A model generated the notes under the pieces. It worked only from the letters and a program-made list of their open reading frames with translations, had not been told where the DNA came from and ran no database searches. The position numbers and the translations under genes are program-made. Below are positions 54,655-63,499 of a stretch of 64,000 bases of DNA, in pieces (within the stretch, counting starts at the first letter, position 1; every line of letters begins with the position of its first letter). This DNA comes from Cryobacterium tagatosivorans (GTDB lineage Bacteria > Actinomycetota > Actinomycetes > Actinomycetales > Microbacteriaceae), in the NCBI RefSeq assembly GCF_004402215.1, contig NZ_SOEZ01000078.1:1-64000 (forward strand). The letters are read 5' to 3'.

Positions 54655-55553
54655 CGAAGATCGCATTCATCGGACTGGGCAATATGGGCGGCCCGATGGC
54701 CGCCAACCTGGCCAGGGCCGGCCACCAGGTGTCCGGCTACGACGTCGTGCCTGCGGCCCTCGCGCACGCCAGGGAGAACGGCGTCGACGCACTGGGCTCC
54801 GCGGCCGAGTCGGTGGCCGGGGCCGAGGTCGTCATCACCATGTTGCCGAGCGGCGCGCACGTGCTGGGCGCCTACCGCGACGGACTCCTCGCCGCGGCGC
54901 AGCCGGGAACCCTGTTCATCGACTCGTCCACGATCGACGTGGACGACGCCCGCGCGGCACGCGAACTCGCGCGGGACGCCGGGCACCGCGGCCTCGACGC
55001 CCCGGTCTCCGGAGGCGTCGGAGGGGCAGAGGCCGGCACACTGACCTTCATGGTCGGCGCCGACGACCCGGACTTCGCGGCGGCCGAGCCGATTCTCGCC
55101 GTCATGGGTGCCCGGGTCGTGCATTGTGGTGGCTCCGGGGCGGGCCAGGCCGCGAAGATCTGCAACAACCTGATCCTCGGCGTTTCGATGATCGCCGTGA
55201 GCGAGGCCTTCGTGCTGGGGGAGAAGCTGGGACTCACGCACCAGGCGCTCTTCGATGTCGCCTCAGCGGCATCCGGACAGTGCTGGGCGCTCACCACGAA
55301 CTGCCCGGTGCCCGGGCCCGTGCCGTCGAGCCCGGCCAACCGCGATTACCAGCCAGGGTTCGCCGGCGCTCTGATGGCCAAGGACCTCGGGCTCGCGCTG
55401 AACGCGCTCGAAGCCACCGGGACCGCAGCCCAGCTCGGCCCGCTCGCCGCCTCGATCTACCGCCGCTTCGCCGACGAGGGCGGGGCCGGCCTCGACTTCT
55501 CGGCCATCATCAACACGATTCGTCACAATTCCAACCTGGAGGTCTCGGCATGA
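54651..55553 (+). CDS. mmsB: 3-hydroxyisobutyrate dehydrogenase
   Basis: 300 aa. The NAD motif is [21 protein letters not shown] at the start, the substrate loop is [21 protein letters not shown] (~120-140), and the catalytic Lys is in [16 protein letters not shown] (~170). It oxidises 3-hydroxyisobutyrate to methylmalonate semialdehyde. It follows the hydrolase gene with an ATGA overlap, in pathway order. The methylmalonate-semialdehyde dehydrogenase (MmsA) gene is not in the window. Confidence 0.94.
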   Translation: MTKIAFIGLGNMGGPMAANLARAGHQVSGYDVVPAALAHARENGVDALGSAAESVAGAEVVITMLPSGAHVLGAYRDGLLAAAQPGTLFIDSSTIDVDDARAARELARDAGHRGLDAPVSGGVGGAEAGTLTFMVGADDPDFAAAEPILAVMGARVVHCGGSGAGQAAKICNNLILGVSMIAVSEAFVLGEKLGLTHQALFDVASAASGQCWALTTNCPVPGPVPSSPANRDYQPGFAGALMAKDLGLALNALEATGTAAQLGPLAASIYRRFADEGGAGLDFSAIINTIRHNSNLEVSA

Positions 55554-56326
55554 CAGAGTACGAAAACATCATCCTCGAGCGCCGAGGGCGAGTGGGCCTG
55601 ATCACGCTCAACCGGCCCGAGGCACTCAACGCCCTCAATCTCGGCATGCTGCAGGATGTCGTCGCCGCCGCGACCGAGTTCGACCGCGACCCGGAGATCG
55701 GCGCCATCGTGCTCACCGGCTCGGCACGGGCATTCGCGGCCGGGGCGGACATCAAGGAGATGGCGACCAGGTCCTTCGTCGAGATGTACCTCGTCGACTG
55801 GTTCGCCGGCTGGGATCGGTTCACGGCCGTCAGGACACCCGTGGTGGCCGCGGTCGCCGGGCACGCGCTCGGCGGCGGCTGCGAACTCGCGATGATGTGC
55901 GACTTCATCCTCGCCGCCGACACCGCGAAGTTCGGCCAGCCCGAGATCAAGCTGGGCGTCATTCCCGGCATCGGGGGCTCGCAGCGGCTGACGCGCGCCG
56001 TCGGCAAGGCCAAGGCGATGGAGATGATCCTCACCGGCCGCACCATCGACGCCGTGGAGGCGGAGCGCGCCGGCCTGGTGGCGCGGATCATCCCCGCCGA
56101 CGACCTCCTCGCAGAGGCCATGGCGACCGCGACGACCATCGCGGGCATGTCCCTCCCGGTGGCGATGATGGCCAAGGAAGTCGTCAACGCGGCCTACGAG
56201 ACCCTCCTCGAGGGAGGCATCCGCTTCGAGCGCCGGGTGTTCCACTCCGGCTTCGCCACCGAGGACCAGAAGGAGGGCATGAACGCCTTCATTGAGAAGC
56301 GCGCCCCCCGCTTCTCACACCGGTAG
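55550..56326 (+). CDS. Enoyl-CoA hydratase
   Basis: 258 aa from ATG 55550. A crotonase of standard length with [31 protein letters not shown] (oxyanion hole), [17 protein letters not shown] and two catalytic Glu in [15 protein letters not shown]. It adds water to methacrylyl-CoA or other enoyl-CoAs. It overlaps mmsB by four bases, placing it in the valine operon. Its C-terminal [21 protein letters not shown] is typical. Confidence 0.93.
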   Translation: MTEYENIILERRGRVGLITLNRPEALNALNLGMLQDVVAAATEFDRDPEIGAIVLTGSARAFAAGADIKEMATRSFVEMYLVDWFAGWDRFTAVRTPVVAAVAGHALGGGCELAMMCDFILAADTAKFGQPEIKLGVIPGIGGSQRLTRAVGKAKAMEMILTGRTIDAVEAERAGLVARIIPADDLLAEAMATATTIAGMSLPVAMMAKEVVNAAYETLLEGGIRFERRVFHSGFATEDQKEGMNAFIEKRAPRFSHR

Positions 56327-56402
56327 AAAGCGAATCCCACGTTCGCGCTTCCCTGAGGTAGTATTGCCAATAAGTGAATTCAGAATCACAATTGGAGTCG
56401 AC

Positions 56403-57554
56403 GTGGATTTTTCTCTCTCAGATGAGCATGCAGACCTGAAGGCGGCGGTCGCCAGCATCGTCAGGCCCTACGGCGGCACCTACTACGCCGAGCACTCCAA
56501 GAACCGCGAGCCCTGCGACGAGGTCTGGCAGGCACTCGGTGAGGCCGGGCTCATCGGCGTCAACATCCCCGAAGCGTTCGGCGGCGGCGGAGCCGGAATG
56601 CTCGAACTCGCCCTCGTCGCCGAGGAGAGCGCCGCCCAGGGTGTCCCGCTGCTCCTCATCCTCGTCTCGGCGGCCATCTCCGCCGAGGTCATCACGGCCT
56701 TCGGCACGGATGACCAGCGCCAGGCCTGGCTTCCCGGCCTCGCGGCCGGCACATCGAAGATGGCCTTCGCCATCACGGAGCCCGACGCCGGCTCCAACAC
56801 GCACCTGATCGCCACCACGGCTCGCCGCGATGGCGACGACTGGGTTCTCTCCGGCTCCAAGTACTACATCTCCGGCGTCGACGAGTCCGACGCGGTGCTC
56901 GTCGTTGCCCGCACCGGCCGCAAGGACGACGGCAAGCCGCTGATGTCGCTCTTCATCGTGCCGGTCGGCACGCCGGGACTCGAGAAGACGCGGATCGAGA
57001 TGGACGTCATGCTTCCGGAGAAGCAGTACACCCTCTTCTTCGACGATGTGCGCGTGCCAGCGGACGCCCTCGTCGGCGAGGAGGGGAAGGGCTTCCAGCA
57101 GGTCTTCCACGGACTCAACCCCGAGCGCATCACCGGCGCGGCCCTGTGCATCGGCATCGCACGGTTCGCCCTCGCCCAGGCTGCGAAGTACGCCAGCGAG
57201 CGGGAGGTGTGGGGCGTTCCGCTCGGAACCCACCAGGGCCTCGCGCATCCCCTCGCGAAGGCGAGCATGGAGACCGAGCTCGCCGCCCTGATGATGCGCA
57301 AGGCCGCCTGGCTGCACGACGCCGGGCTGCCGGCCGGCGAGGCGTCGAACACGGCCAAGTACGCGGCGGCCGAGGCGGCCTTGGCCGCCATCGACGCGGC
57401 CATCCAGACCATGGGCGGCAACGGCCTGGCCCAGGAATACGGACTCCTGCCCTACTGGGGCCTGGCCCGCCTGCTGCGCATCGCCCCGGTGAGCCGGGAG
57501 ATGATCCTCAACTACATCGCGCAGCACAGCCTGGGACTGCCGAAGTCCTACTGA
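56403..57554 (+). CDS. Acyl-CoA dehydrogenase, second copy
   Basis: 383 aa from GTG 56403, with TTGGAG five bases upstream; an ATG at 56292 overlaps the hydratase gene and lacks a good site. Motifs are AFAITEPDAGSNTHL (FAD site), GVDESDAVLVVARTGRK, and FHGLNPERITGAALCIGIARFAL. The usual C-terminal glutamate motif is replaced by QTMGGNGLAQEYGLLPYWG, which places it in a different branch from the copy at 52433. It lies 76 bases behind the hydratase with a locally AT-richer leader, so it may also have its own promoter. Confidence 0.88.
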   Translation: MDFSLSDEHADLKAAVASIVRPYGGTYYAEHSKNREPCDEVWQALGEAGLIGVNIPEAFGGGGAGMLELALVAEESAAQGVPLLLILVSAAISAEVITAFGTDDQRQAWLPGLAAGTSKMAFAITEPDAGSNTHLIATTARRDGDDWVLSGSKYYISGVDESDAVLVVARTGRKDDGKPLMSLFIVPVGTPGLEKTRIEMDVMLPEKQYTLFFDDVRVPADALVGEEGKGFQQVFHGLNPERITGAALCIGIARFALAQAAKYASEREVWGVPLGTHQGLAHPLAKASMETELAALMMRKAAWLHDAGLPAGEASNTAKYAAAEAALAAIDAAIQTMGGNGLAQEYGLLPYWGLARLLRIAPVSREMILNYIAQHSLGLPKSY

Positions 57555-57624
57555 TTGCAACTCCCGGTTGGGAGAAAACACCTTCGTCACGAAATTGAAG
57601 GTTCCTTCTCCGCAACTCAAACTG

Positions 57625-58221
57625 TCAGGGGACGGTGACGCCCGTCCTGAGCGCCGAACTCGCCATCTCGGTGATCGCGGCGATGATCTGGGGGGCGGGC
57701 AGCCGATTGTCATAGGTGCAGATCGAGTTGATCAGGGCGAGCACGCCCTGGACGACCATGCGCAGTTCCGGCTCGCTCGACCCGGGCGAGATCTCCGCGC
57801 AGACGCGCATCCATTCGCCGATCAGTTCGCGCTGCTGCCTGCGGAGCCGGCGCAGTTCCTCGGCCGGCAGGTTGCCGGAGTCGCGGAGATAGACGGCGAC
57901 GAGTGAGCGGTTCTCGATCACGATTTCGGTCTGTTTGCGGATCATCGCATCCAGCCGGGCCGGCCCGGCCTCCGTCGTGGCGATGATGTCGCGCGTGCCC
58001 GAGTGCATCGCGTCGATCACGCGCTCGAGGAGGACGCCGAGGATCGTCGCCTTGGAATCGAAGTGGCGGTACACGCCCGAACCGACGATCCCCGCGGCCG
58101 CCCCGATCTGTGCCATGCTGACGGCCGAGTAGCCGGCCTCCGCCATGAGGTCCGCGGCTGACCGCAGGATCAGCTCGCGCCGGTCGGCGCCCTTGGCTGA
58201 CTTGGGCCCGGTGTCTGTCAT
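57625..58221 (-). CDS. TetR-family regulator
   Basis: 198 aa. The N-terminal helix-turn-helix (RRELILRSAADLMAEAGYSAVSMAQIGAAAGIVGSGVYRHFDSKATIL) spans ~15-60. An all-helical ligand domain follows. It is convergent with the acyl-CoA dehydrogenase operon and may control it, as TetR proteins near fatty or branched acyl-CoA genes often do. It overlaps the upstream MDMPI-fold gene by four bases. The ligand is inferred at most as an acyl-CoA. Confidence 0.9.
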   Translation of the reverse strand: MTDTGPKSAKGADRRELILRSAADLMAEAGYSAVSMAQIGAAAGIVGSGVYRHFDSKATILGVLLERVIDAMHSGTRDIIATTEAGPARLDAMIRKQTEIVIENRSLVAVYLRDSGNLPAEELRRLRRQQRELIGEWMRVCAEISPGSSEPELRMVVQGVLALINSICTYDNRLPAPQIIAAITEMASSALRTGVTVP

Positions 58222-59087
58222 TGCGAGCCTTCGTCCTCGGTCAGTTGGCCGGTGAGTTGGCCGGTGGGCTGGCCGGCCTGCCGGCCGCTGAATTGTCCCG
58301 GCAGGCGCCCGCCGCCCGGAGCGCCGGCGAAGGCCTGGGCCACTCCGAGCCAGTCCTCGGCCGCGCCCGGCGTCGCCCGGAGGGCTGTGTCCGCACGGTG
58401 TCGCCGCTGGGTCACGACCAGCGCGAAGTCGTTGGCGCTGCCGGTGATCCGGTCCGCGGCATCGGCCGGACCCCAGGCCCACCGGCCTCCGCCCGGGGCC
58501 AAGAGCTCGACCCGCACGTCTTCCGGGGGAGCGCCCCGCCCGCGCAGTTCGTAGGCGAAGCCTCGGGTGATGACCCCGAGGTGGCACACGTGCCGCACCC
58601 GGTCCGTGGCCTGGTGCTCCAGTCCCAGCGCGTCGTAGACGTCCTGGCCGTGGGCCCACGTCTCCATGAGCCGGGCCGTCGCGGCGGAGGCGGCGCTCAT
58701 CGAGGGGCCGAACCACGCGGTGCGTGCCCCGGGGCCCGCCTCGGCGAGCACCCGGCCGAGCGCGGCATGGCTGTCCGTGAACCAGCGCAGGGTGTCGTCC
58801 GGTGCGAGCGCCGTGCGCTGTGCGTTGGTGACGTCGACCCAATCCGGTCCGGCCGCGCGGAGTTCGTCGGCGGCGGCCCCGAACCCTTCCGGGTCGGTGA
58901 AGCCGAGCAGCGCGAGATCGCCGAAGAAGGCCAGGTGCACGACCTGGTCGTGGATGTCCCAGCCCGCCGCCGGAGTGGCGAGCAACCACTCCGCGGCGGA
59001 GAGCCGGCGGAGCGCGTTTGCCAGCTCAGCGCTCTCCGTCGCGAGGTCGCGCAGGAGAGACGCGAAGCTCCGGTCATCCATGGCCAT
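58218..59087 (-). CDS. TIGR03084/MDMPI-type (mycothiol-dependent enzyme-like) protein
   Basis: 289 aa from ATG 59087 with TGGAGG upstream. The DinB/MDMPI four-helix fold is seen in ELANALRRLSAAEWLLATPAAGWDIHDQVVHLAFFGDLALLG, and metal-binding His sites in DIHDQVVHLA and ETWAHGQDVYDALG. The C-terminal domain has RGFAYELRGRGAPPEDVRVELLAPGG. The tail is a Gly/Gln-rich run with GQPTGQLTGQLT. Related proteins are mycothiol-dependent isomerases or transferases, so it may use the mycothiol made by the MshA-type genes. Exact reaction unknown. Confidence 0.82.
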   Translation of the reverse strand: MAMDDRSFASLLRDLATESAELANALRRLSAAEWLLATPAAGWDIHDQVVHLAFFGDLALLGFTDPEGFGAAADELRAAGPDWVDVTNAQRTALAPDDTLRWFTDSHAALGRVLAEAGPGARTAWFGPSMSAASAATARLMETWAHGQDVYDALGLEHQATDRVRHVCHLGVITRGFAYELRGRGAPPEDVRVELLAPGGGRWAWGPADAADRITGSANDFALVVTQRRHRADTALRATPGAAEDWLGVAQAFAGAPGGGRLPGQFSGRQAGQPTGQLTGQLTEDEGSQ

Positions 59088-59260
59088 GGGCGCCTCCAGA
59101 CGTTGGGTTTCTCCGAGTTTAACGAATGTGAATCGCCGATCACCGGAATTCCCTGCTCGACACGCCTCCGCGGCCCGCCCTGCCCCCGATCCGGCGGCCG
59201 TGGGCTGTATCCTTCTGGCGTAGGGCGGCATGTCTGCGCCTGCGGTAACAAGGGAAAACA

Positions 59261-62218
59261 TTGCAGTTGGTCGGGCGTTTCGGTGCGGTCCTTGTTGGCG
59301 CGGCTGCGTTGACCGTGCTGTTGGCGTGGTACACCACCGGCGGGGCGGCGCTGGCGGGCATGATGCCCGGACTCCTCGCGATGAAGCCGACGTCGGCGCT
59401 GGGGCTGGTGCTCCTGTCGATCGCCCTGGTCGCTTACGCGCGCCCACGGGTCACGGTGGTCCTGGGCGTCGCGGTGTTCGCCATCGGCGGCCTGTCGCTC
59501 GCGGAGTACGCTTTGGGAACTTCCCTCGGCGTCGACACGCTGCTGCCCGGAATCGAGTTCAACGGGGACGCGCCGAGGATGGCGCCGTCCACGGCCCTCT
59601 CGCTGTTCGTGCTGGGCGGCTCCGTGATGTCGAGCCGGTGGGCGCGCAGCACGCTGACGCTCGGCCTCGCCTTTGTCGCCCTGGGCGTCAGCCAGATCGC
59701 GATCCTCGGCTACGTCTACGGCGTTTCCTCGTTGTACACCGTCGGCGGGTACACCAGCATGGCCCTGCTCACCGCCGTCGGGATCGCTTTGCTGTCCGGG
59801 GTGATACTCCTGCAGCACCCCTCCGTTGGCCTGGCCGCGCTGGCCGGCGACTCCGGCAGTGCCGGAAGGCTGGTACGTCCGGCGATTCCCTTCTTCATCC
59901 TCGGGCCCTTCGCCCTGGGCTGGCTGTTCCTGACCGCGCAGCGCCTCGGGTGGTTCGACACCCCGTTCGCCGTCGCGGCGCTGGTGCTGAGCATGACCAT
60001 CCTCGGCTCCGCGTTGACCTGGGTAGCCGCCCTGAGGCTGCGCGAACTCGACCGGCAACGCGACGGCGCCCTCGCCACGCTGGCCGAGACGAACCGCATG
60101 CTCGAGACCACGGTCCAGGCACGAACGCACGAGCTGGCGGAGACCGCCGACGCACTCCAGGCGCTCGTTCGGCTCGCGCCGGTGGGCATCGTGCAGCTCG
60201 ACAGCCAGGGCGGGCTGCTCACGGCAAACAACCAGTGGCTCAGCGTGAGCGGCCTGACCCTGGACGAGTCCCTGGGCGCCGGCTGGGCTTCGGCGCTTCA
60301 CCCCGACGACGCCGACCGGGTGCTCGCCGAATGGGGAGAGTGCGTCTCGGCCGGTACCGCCTACTCGAGCACGGTGCGCTTTCGCACTCCGGACGGGCAG
60401 GTCAATTCGGTGCAGGTCACCACGACGCCGATTCGCGACCGGGGAACCGTGACAGGGCATCTTGCCAGCGTCACGGACGTGACCGCCCTGCGTGCCGCGG
60501 AGCAGGCGGCGTCGGCCGCTCGCGCGCGGTTCGAGGCGGCCTTCGCCTGGTCACCGCTCGGAACGGCCATCGTGTCACTTGACGGCCGGGTGCTGGAAGC
60601 CAACCGGCGCCTCTTCGAGCTGGCCGGCCGGTCCACCGACGTCCTGGGCGGGCCCATCGAGGCCGTATTCCTGCCGCTCGAAACCGTCGGCGCGGATGCC
60701 CGTCGGGGCGGGCCCCTCGAGAGCTCCCGGCAGCGCGTGGACCGACGGATGCGGCGCAGCGACGCCGAGGAAACCTGGGTGAAGGTCAGTGTCGCCCAGA
60801 TCCATGAAGGCGAGCACGTGGGAGGTGTGCTGTACCAACTGGAGGACATCACGGCCCGCAGGCTGGCCGAGGCGCGCGTGGAACACCTCGCCTTCCACGA
60901 CCCGCTGACAAACCTGCCCAACCGGCTGCTCCTGCTCGACCGGCTGTCCCAGGCCCTGCTGCAGGCGGCACGCCACGGCCGGGGAGTCGCCGTGCTCTTC
61001 ATCGACCTGGACCGGTTCAAGGTCGTCAATGACAGCCTCGGTCACCACTCCGGCGACGCGGTCCTGGTCGAGGTGGCCGCGAGGCTCCGCCAGGGCGCAC
61101 GGGCGTCGGACACCGTGGCTCGCATCGGCGGTGACGAATTCGTCGTCGTCTGCCCCGATGTCGACAGCAGCCGGGACGTCGCCCACCTCGCGGATGCCCT
61201 GCAGAAGTCCGTCGCCCTGCCGATCGAGATCGGCGAGCACGTCGCATCCGTCGACGCCAGCATCGGCATCGCCTTCGGGGTCGGCCACGACGACCCGGAA
61301 GCGATCCTGCGCGACGCGGATCAGGCGATGTACCTGGCGAAGGACCGCGGGCGCGCGCGTTACGAGGTATTCGACGACGATCTGCGTGGGCGGATCGACC
61401 GGCGCCTCGACACGGAGATCGCCCTGCGGAGCGCGGTGGACCTCGGCCAGATCGAGACCTGGTACCAGCCGATCGTGGACCTCCGGGAACGGACCGTCGT
61501 GGCCACCGAAGCGCTCGCACGCTGGCGTCGGCCCGAGCGCGGGCTGGTGATGCCGGGAGAATTCATCGCGATCGCCGAAGAGGTGGGGCTGATCAAGGAG
61601 ATCGGCAGCACGGTCCTCGGCCAGGCGTGCCTGGCGGCCACGGCGCTGGAGGGGGGCATGGCCGTCAGCGTCAACGTTTCTCCGCGGCAATTCGTCCGAG
61701 ACGACTTCGGCGCCGTGGTCAAACGAGCGCTCAGCACCTCGGGGCTCGCGCCGAACCAGCTCTGGCTGGAACTGACCGAAAGCGCCGTGATGGATGCCAT
61801 CGGCTCGGCGGCCAGGACCTTCCAGGAACTCCGCGACCTGGGCGTGCGCCTGGCCATCGACGACTTCGGCACGGGTTACTCGTCGTTCACCCACCTCCGG
61901 GAATTCGACGTCGACCTGCTGAAGATCGACATGACGTTCGTGCGCGATATCGAAAACTCGGCACGCGATCGCGCCATCGTCGAGGGCGTCGTGCGGTTGG
62001 CGGATTCGCTGAAGCTGGAGGTCGTCGCGGAAGGCATTGAGACGACGGGCCAGCTGGAGCTGCTGCGGGAAATGGGTTGCCGCTACGGGCAGGGCTACCT
62101 GTTCTCGAAGCCCGCGCCGCAGGCGGCACCGGTCGTGCACTTCGAGGGTTTCCTGGCGAGTTCGACCGCAATATCCTCCCGCGAAACCGCAGTTGTGCGC
62201 GCTAAACGGCACGAATAA
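59261..62218 (+). CDS. Membrane PAS-GGDEF-EAL protein (cyclic-di-GMP turnover)
   Basis: 985 aa from TTG with AAGGG upstream. About seven to eight membrane helices occupy ~1-265. A coiled coil, a PAS domain (~300-400) and a second PAS/PAC (~415-540) follow. GGDEF (~545-710) has ARIGGDEFVVV (~623), an intact cyclase motif. EAL (~725-975) has VATEALARWRRP and IDDFGTGYSS. Both catalytic motifs look complete, so it may make and break c-di-GMP under sensor control. The last codons form one arm of a 23-bp inverted repeat. Confidence 0.92.
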   Translation: MQLVGRFGAVLVGAAALTVLLAWYTTGGAALAGMMPGLLAMKPTSALGLVLLSIALVAYARPRVTVVLGVAVFAIGGLSLAEYALGTSLGVDTLLPGIEFNGDAPRMAPSTALSLFVLGGSVMSSRWARSTLTLGLAFVALGVSQIAILGYVYGVSSLYTVGGYTSMALLTAVGIALLSGVILLQHPSVGLAALAGDSGSAGRLVRPAIPFFILGPFALGWLFLTAQRLGWFDTPFAVAALVLSMTILGSALTWVAALRLRELDRQRDGALATLAETNRMLETTVQARTHELAETADALQALVRLAPVGIVQLDSQGGLLTANNQWLSVSGLTLDESLGAGWASALHPDDADRVLAEWGECVSAGTAYSSTVRFRTPDGQVNSVQVTTTPIRDRGTVTGHLASVTDVTALRAAEQAASAARARFEAAFAWSPLGTAIVSLDGRVLEANRRLFELAGRSTDVLGGPIEAVFLPLETVGADARRGGPLESSRQRVDRRMRRSDAEETWVKVSVAQIHEGEHVGGVLYQLEDITARRLAEARVEHLAFHDPLTNLPNRLLLLDRLSQALLQAARHGRGVAVLFIDLDRFKVVNDSLGHHSGDAVLVEVAARLRQGARASDTVARIGGDEFVVVCPDVDSSRDVAHLADALQKSVALPIEIGEHVASVDASIGIAFGVGHDDPEAILRDADQAMYLAKDRGRARYEVFDDDLRGRIDRRLDTEIALRSAVDLGQIETWYQPIVDLRERTVVATEALARWRRPERGLVMPGEFIAIAEEVGLIKEIGSTVLGQACLAATALEGGMAVSVNVSPRQFVRDDFGAVVKRALSTSGLAPNQLWLELTESAVMDAIGSAARTFQELRDLGVRLAIDDFGTGYSSFTHLREFDVDLLKIDMTFVRDIENSARDRAIVEGVVRLADSLKLEVVAEGIETTGQLELLREMGCRYGQGYLFSKPAPQAAPVVHFEGFLASSTAISSRETAVVRAKRHE

Positions 62219-62242
62219 AGCGCACAACTGCGGTTTCGCGGG
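62178..62242. repeat. Perfect 23-bp inverted repeat spanning the EAL gene 3' end
   Basis: The left arm 62178-62200 and right arm 62220-62242 are exact reverse complements, separated by 19 bases that include the TAA stop. The right arm lies just before the convergent ligase stop. It would make a very strong bidirectional terminator hairpin. It could also be a copy of a genomic palindromic repeat. Confidence 0.85.
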
Positions 62243-62248
62243 GGTGGG

Positions 62249-63301
62249 TCAGAGCAGCACGCGGCTGAGGTCATACGCGACCGGACGCTCGAGCTGCTCG
62301 AACGTGCAGGACCGGGCGTCGCGGTCGGGGCGCCAGCGGAAGAACTGGGCCGTGTGGCGAAACCGCGCGCCCTCCATCTGGTCGTAGCGCACCTCGAGCA
62401 CCCGGGTGGGCCGCACGCGCACGTACGAGGTGTCCCGGCCGGCGGAGAATCGGCTGCGCTCCGTCTCGCCGCGCACCATCTCGCCCGCGTCGTCGCGGAG
62501 CACGAGCGGCGCGAGTTCATCGACCAGTTCGAGCCGGCGGGCATAGGTGAACGCGGATGCTCCGCCGACGTTGACCAGGTTCCCGTTGTCGTCGTGGAGC
62601 CCCAGCAGCAGCGAGCCCACCCCGGAGCCGCTCGCGTGGACGCGGTAGCCGAGGAGCACGACGTCCGCCGTGCGCTGATGCTTGGTCTTCAGCATCACGC
62701 GCTTGCCGGGGGCGTAGGCGGCGGCCAGAGGCTTTGCGACGACGCCGTCGAGGCCCGCGCCTTCGAACTCGACCAGCCAGCGGCGGGCGAGCTCCACGTC
62801 CGTGGTGACCTGGGTCAGGTGGATCGGGGCCCCGAGTCCGCCCAGCAGCTCTTCGAGCGCCGTGCGGCGCTGCCCGAACGGGACATCGAGCCAGGAGGTA
62901 TCGCTCTGGCCGAGCAGGTCGAACGCCACGAACACCGCCGGCGTCAGCTCGGCGAGGGTGCGGATGCGGCTGGCCGCCGGGTGGATGCGCTGGGAGAGGG
63001 TTTCCCAATCGAGCCGTTCGCGCCCGGGGGCCCCGGTGCGGACGACGATCTCGCCGTCGAGGATGCACGGCCCCGGCAGCAGCCGGGTGAAGGCGTCGGT
63101 CAGCTCCGGGAAATAGCGCGTCAGCGGCTTCGACCCCCTGCTGCCGATTTCGCAGGTATCGCCGTCGAAGTAGACGATGCCCCGGAAGCCGTCCCACTTC
63201 GGTTCGTACGAGAGTCCGCCCGGCACGCTGTCCGGTTCCGGTACCGTTCCGACCGCCTTCGCGAGCATGGGCGAGATCGGGGATGCCGCGGAGAGCGTCA
63301 T
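62249..63301 (-). CDS. ATP-dependent DNA ligase (LigD ligase-type)
   Basis: 350 aa from ATG 63301 (GTG 63310 is an alternative; neither has a clear ribosome site). The adenylated Lys is in YEPKWDGFRG (~35), DGEIVV is motif III, EGLDGVV-type motif is seen as EGAGLDGVVAKPL, and motif V as KRVMLKTKH. An OB-fold C-terminal domain carries VEVRYDQ-like LEVRYDQMEGARFRHTAQF. It joins nicks using ATP and may act in end joining together with the separate LigD polymerase gene at 48599. Confidence 0.92.
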   Translation of the reverse strand: MTLSAASPISPMLAKAVGTVPEPDSVPGGLSYEPKWDGFRGIVYFDGDTCEIGSRGSKPLTRYFPELTDAFTRLLPGPCILDGEIVVRTGAPGRERLDWETLSQRIHPAASRIRTLAELTPAVFVAFDLLGQSDTSWLDVPFGQRRTALEELLGGLGAPIHLTQVTTDVELARRWLVEFEGAGLDGVVAKPLAAAYAPGKRVMLKTKHQRTADVVLLGYRVHASGSGVGSLLLGLHDDNGNLVNVGGASAFTYARRLELVDELAPLVLRDDAGEMVRGETERSRFSAGRDTSYVRVRPTRVLEVRYDQMEGARFRHTAQFFRWRPDRDARSCTFEQLERPVAYDLSRVLL

Positions 63302-63325
63302 GCCGAGCACGGCGCGAGGCAGGAG

Positions 63326-63380
63326 GAGAGCCCCGGGTCACACATAGTCGATTCTCATCTCCTTTGCCGCCGGGGCTCTC
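63326..63380. repeat. 11-bp inverted repeat upstream of the ligase gene
   Basis: GAGAGCCCCGG and CCGGGGCTCTC are separated by 33 bases. One arm lies within a possible 15-codon Cys-containing leader ORF (63298-63345, minus strand) whose stop overlaps the ligase ATG. It could form an mRNA hairpin that affects ligase translation. Confidence 0.5.
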
Positions 63381-63499
63381 GGTTTCATATTAACTCCGAC
63401 TTTCGTTCTCCGCTAGGGCCTGCGCCGGGAGGCCTATCGACCGCGCGGACCGAGGATTAACATCGGGGCACACGGGGGTCAACGCAGGGGAGTGGTGCC

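Noticed and set aside
57556-57590. Hairpin CTCCC-GGTT-GGGAG between the acyl-CoA dehydrogenase and TetR genes
   Set aside because: The 5-bp stem is too weak to call a terminator with confidence, though its position would suit one.
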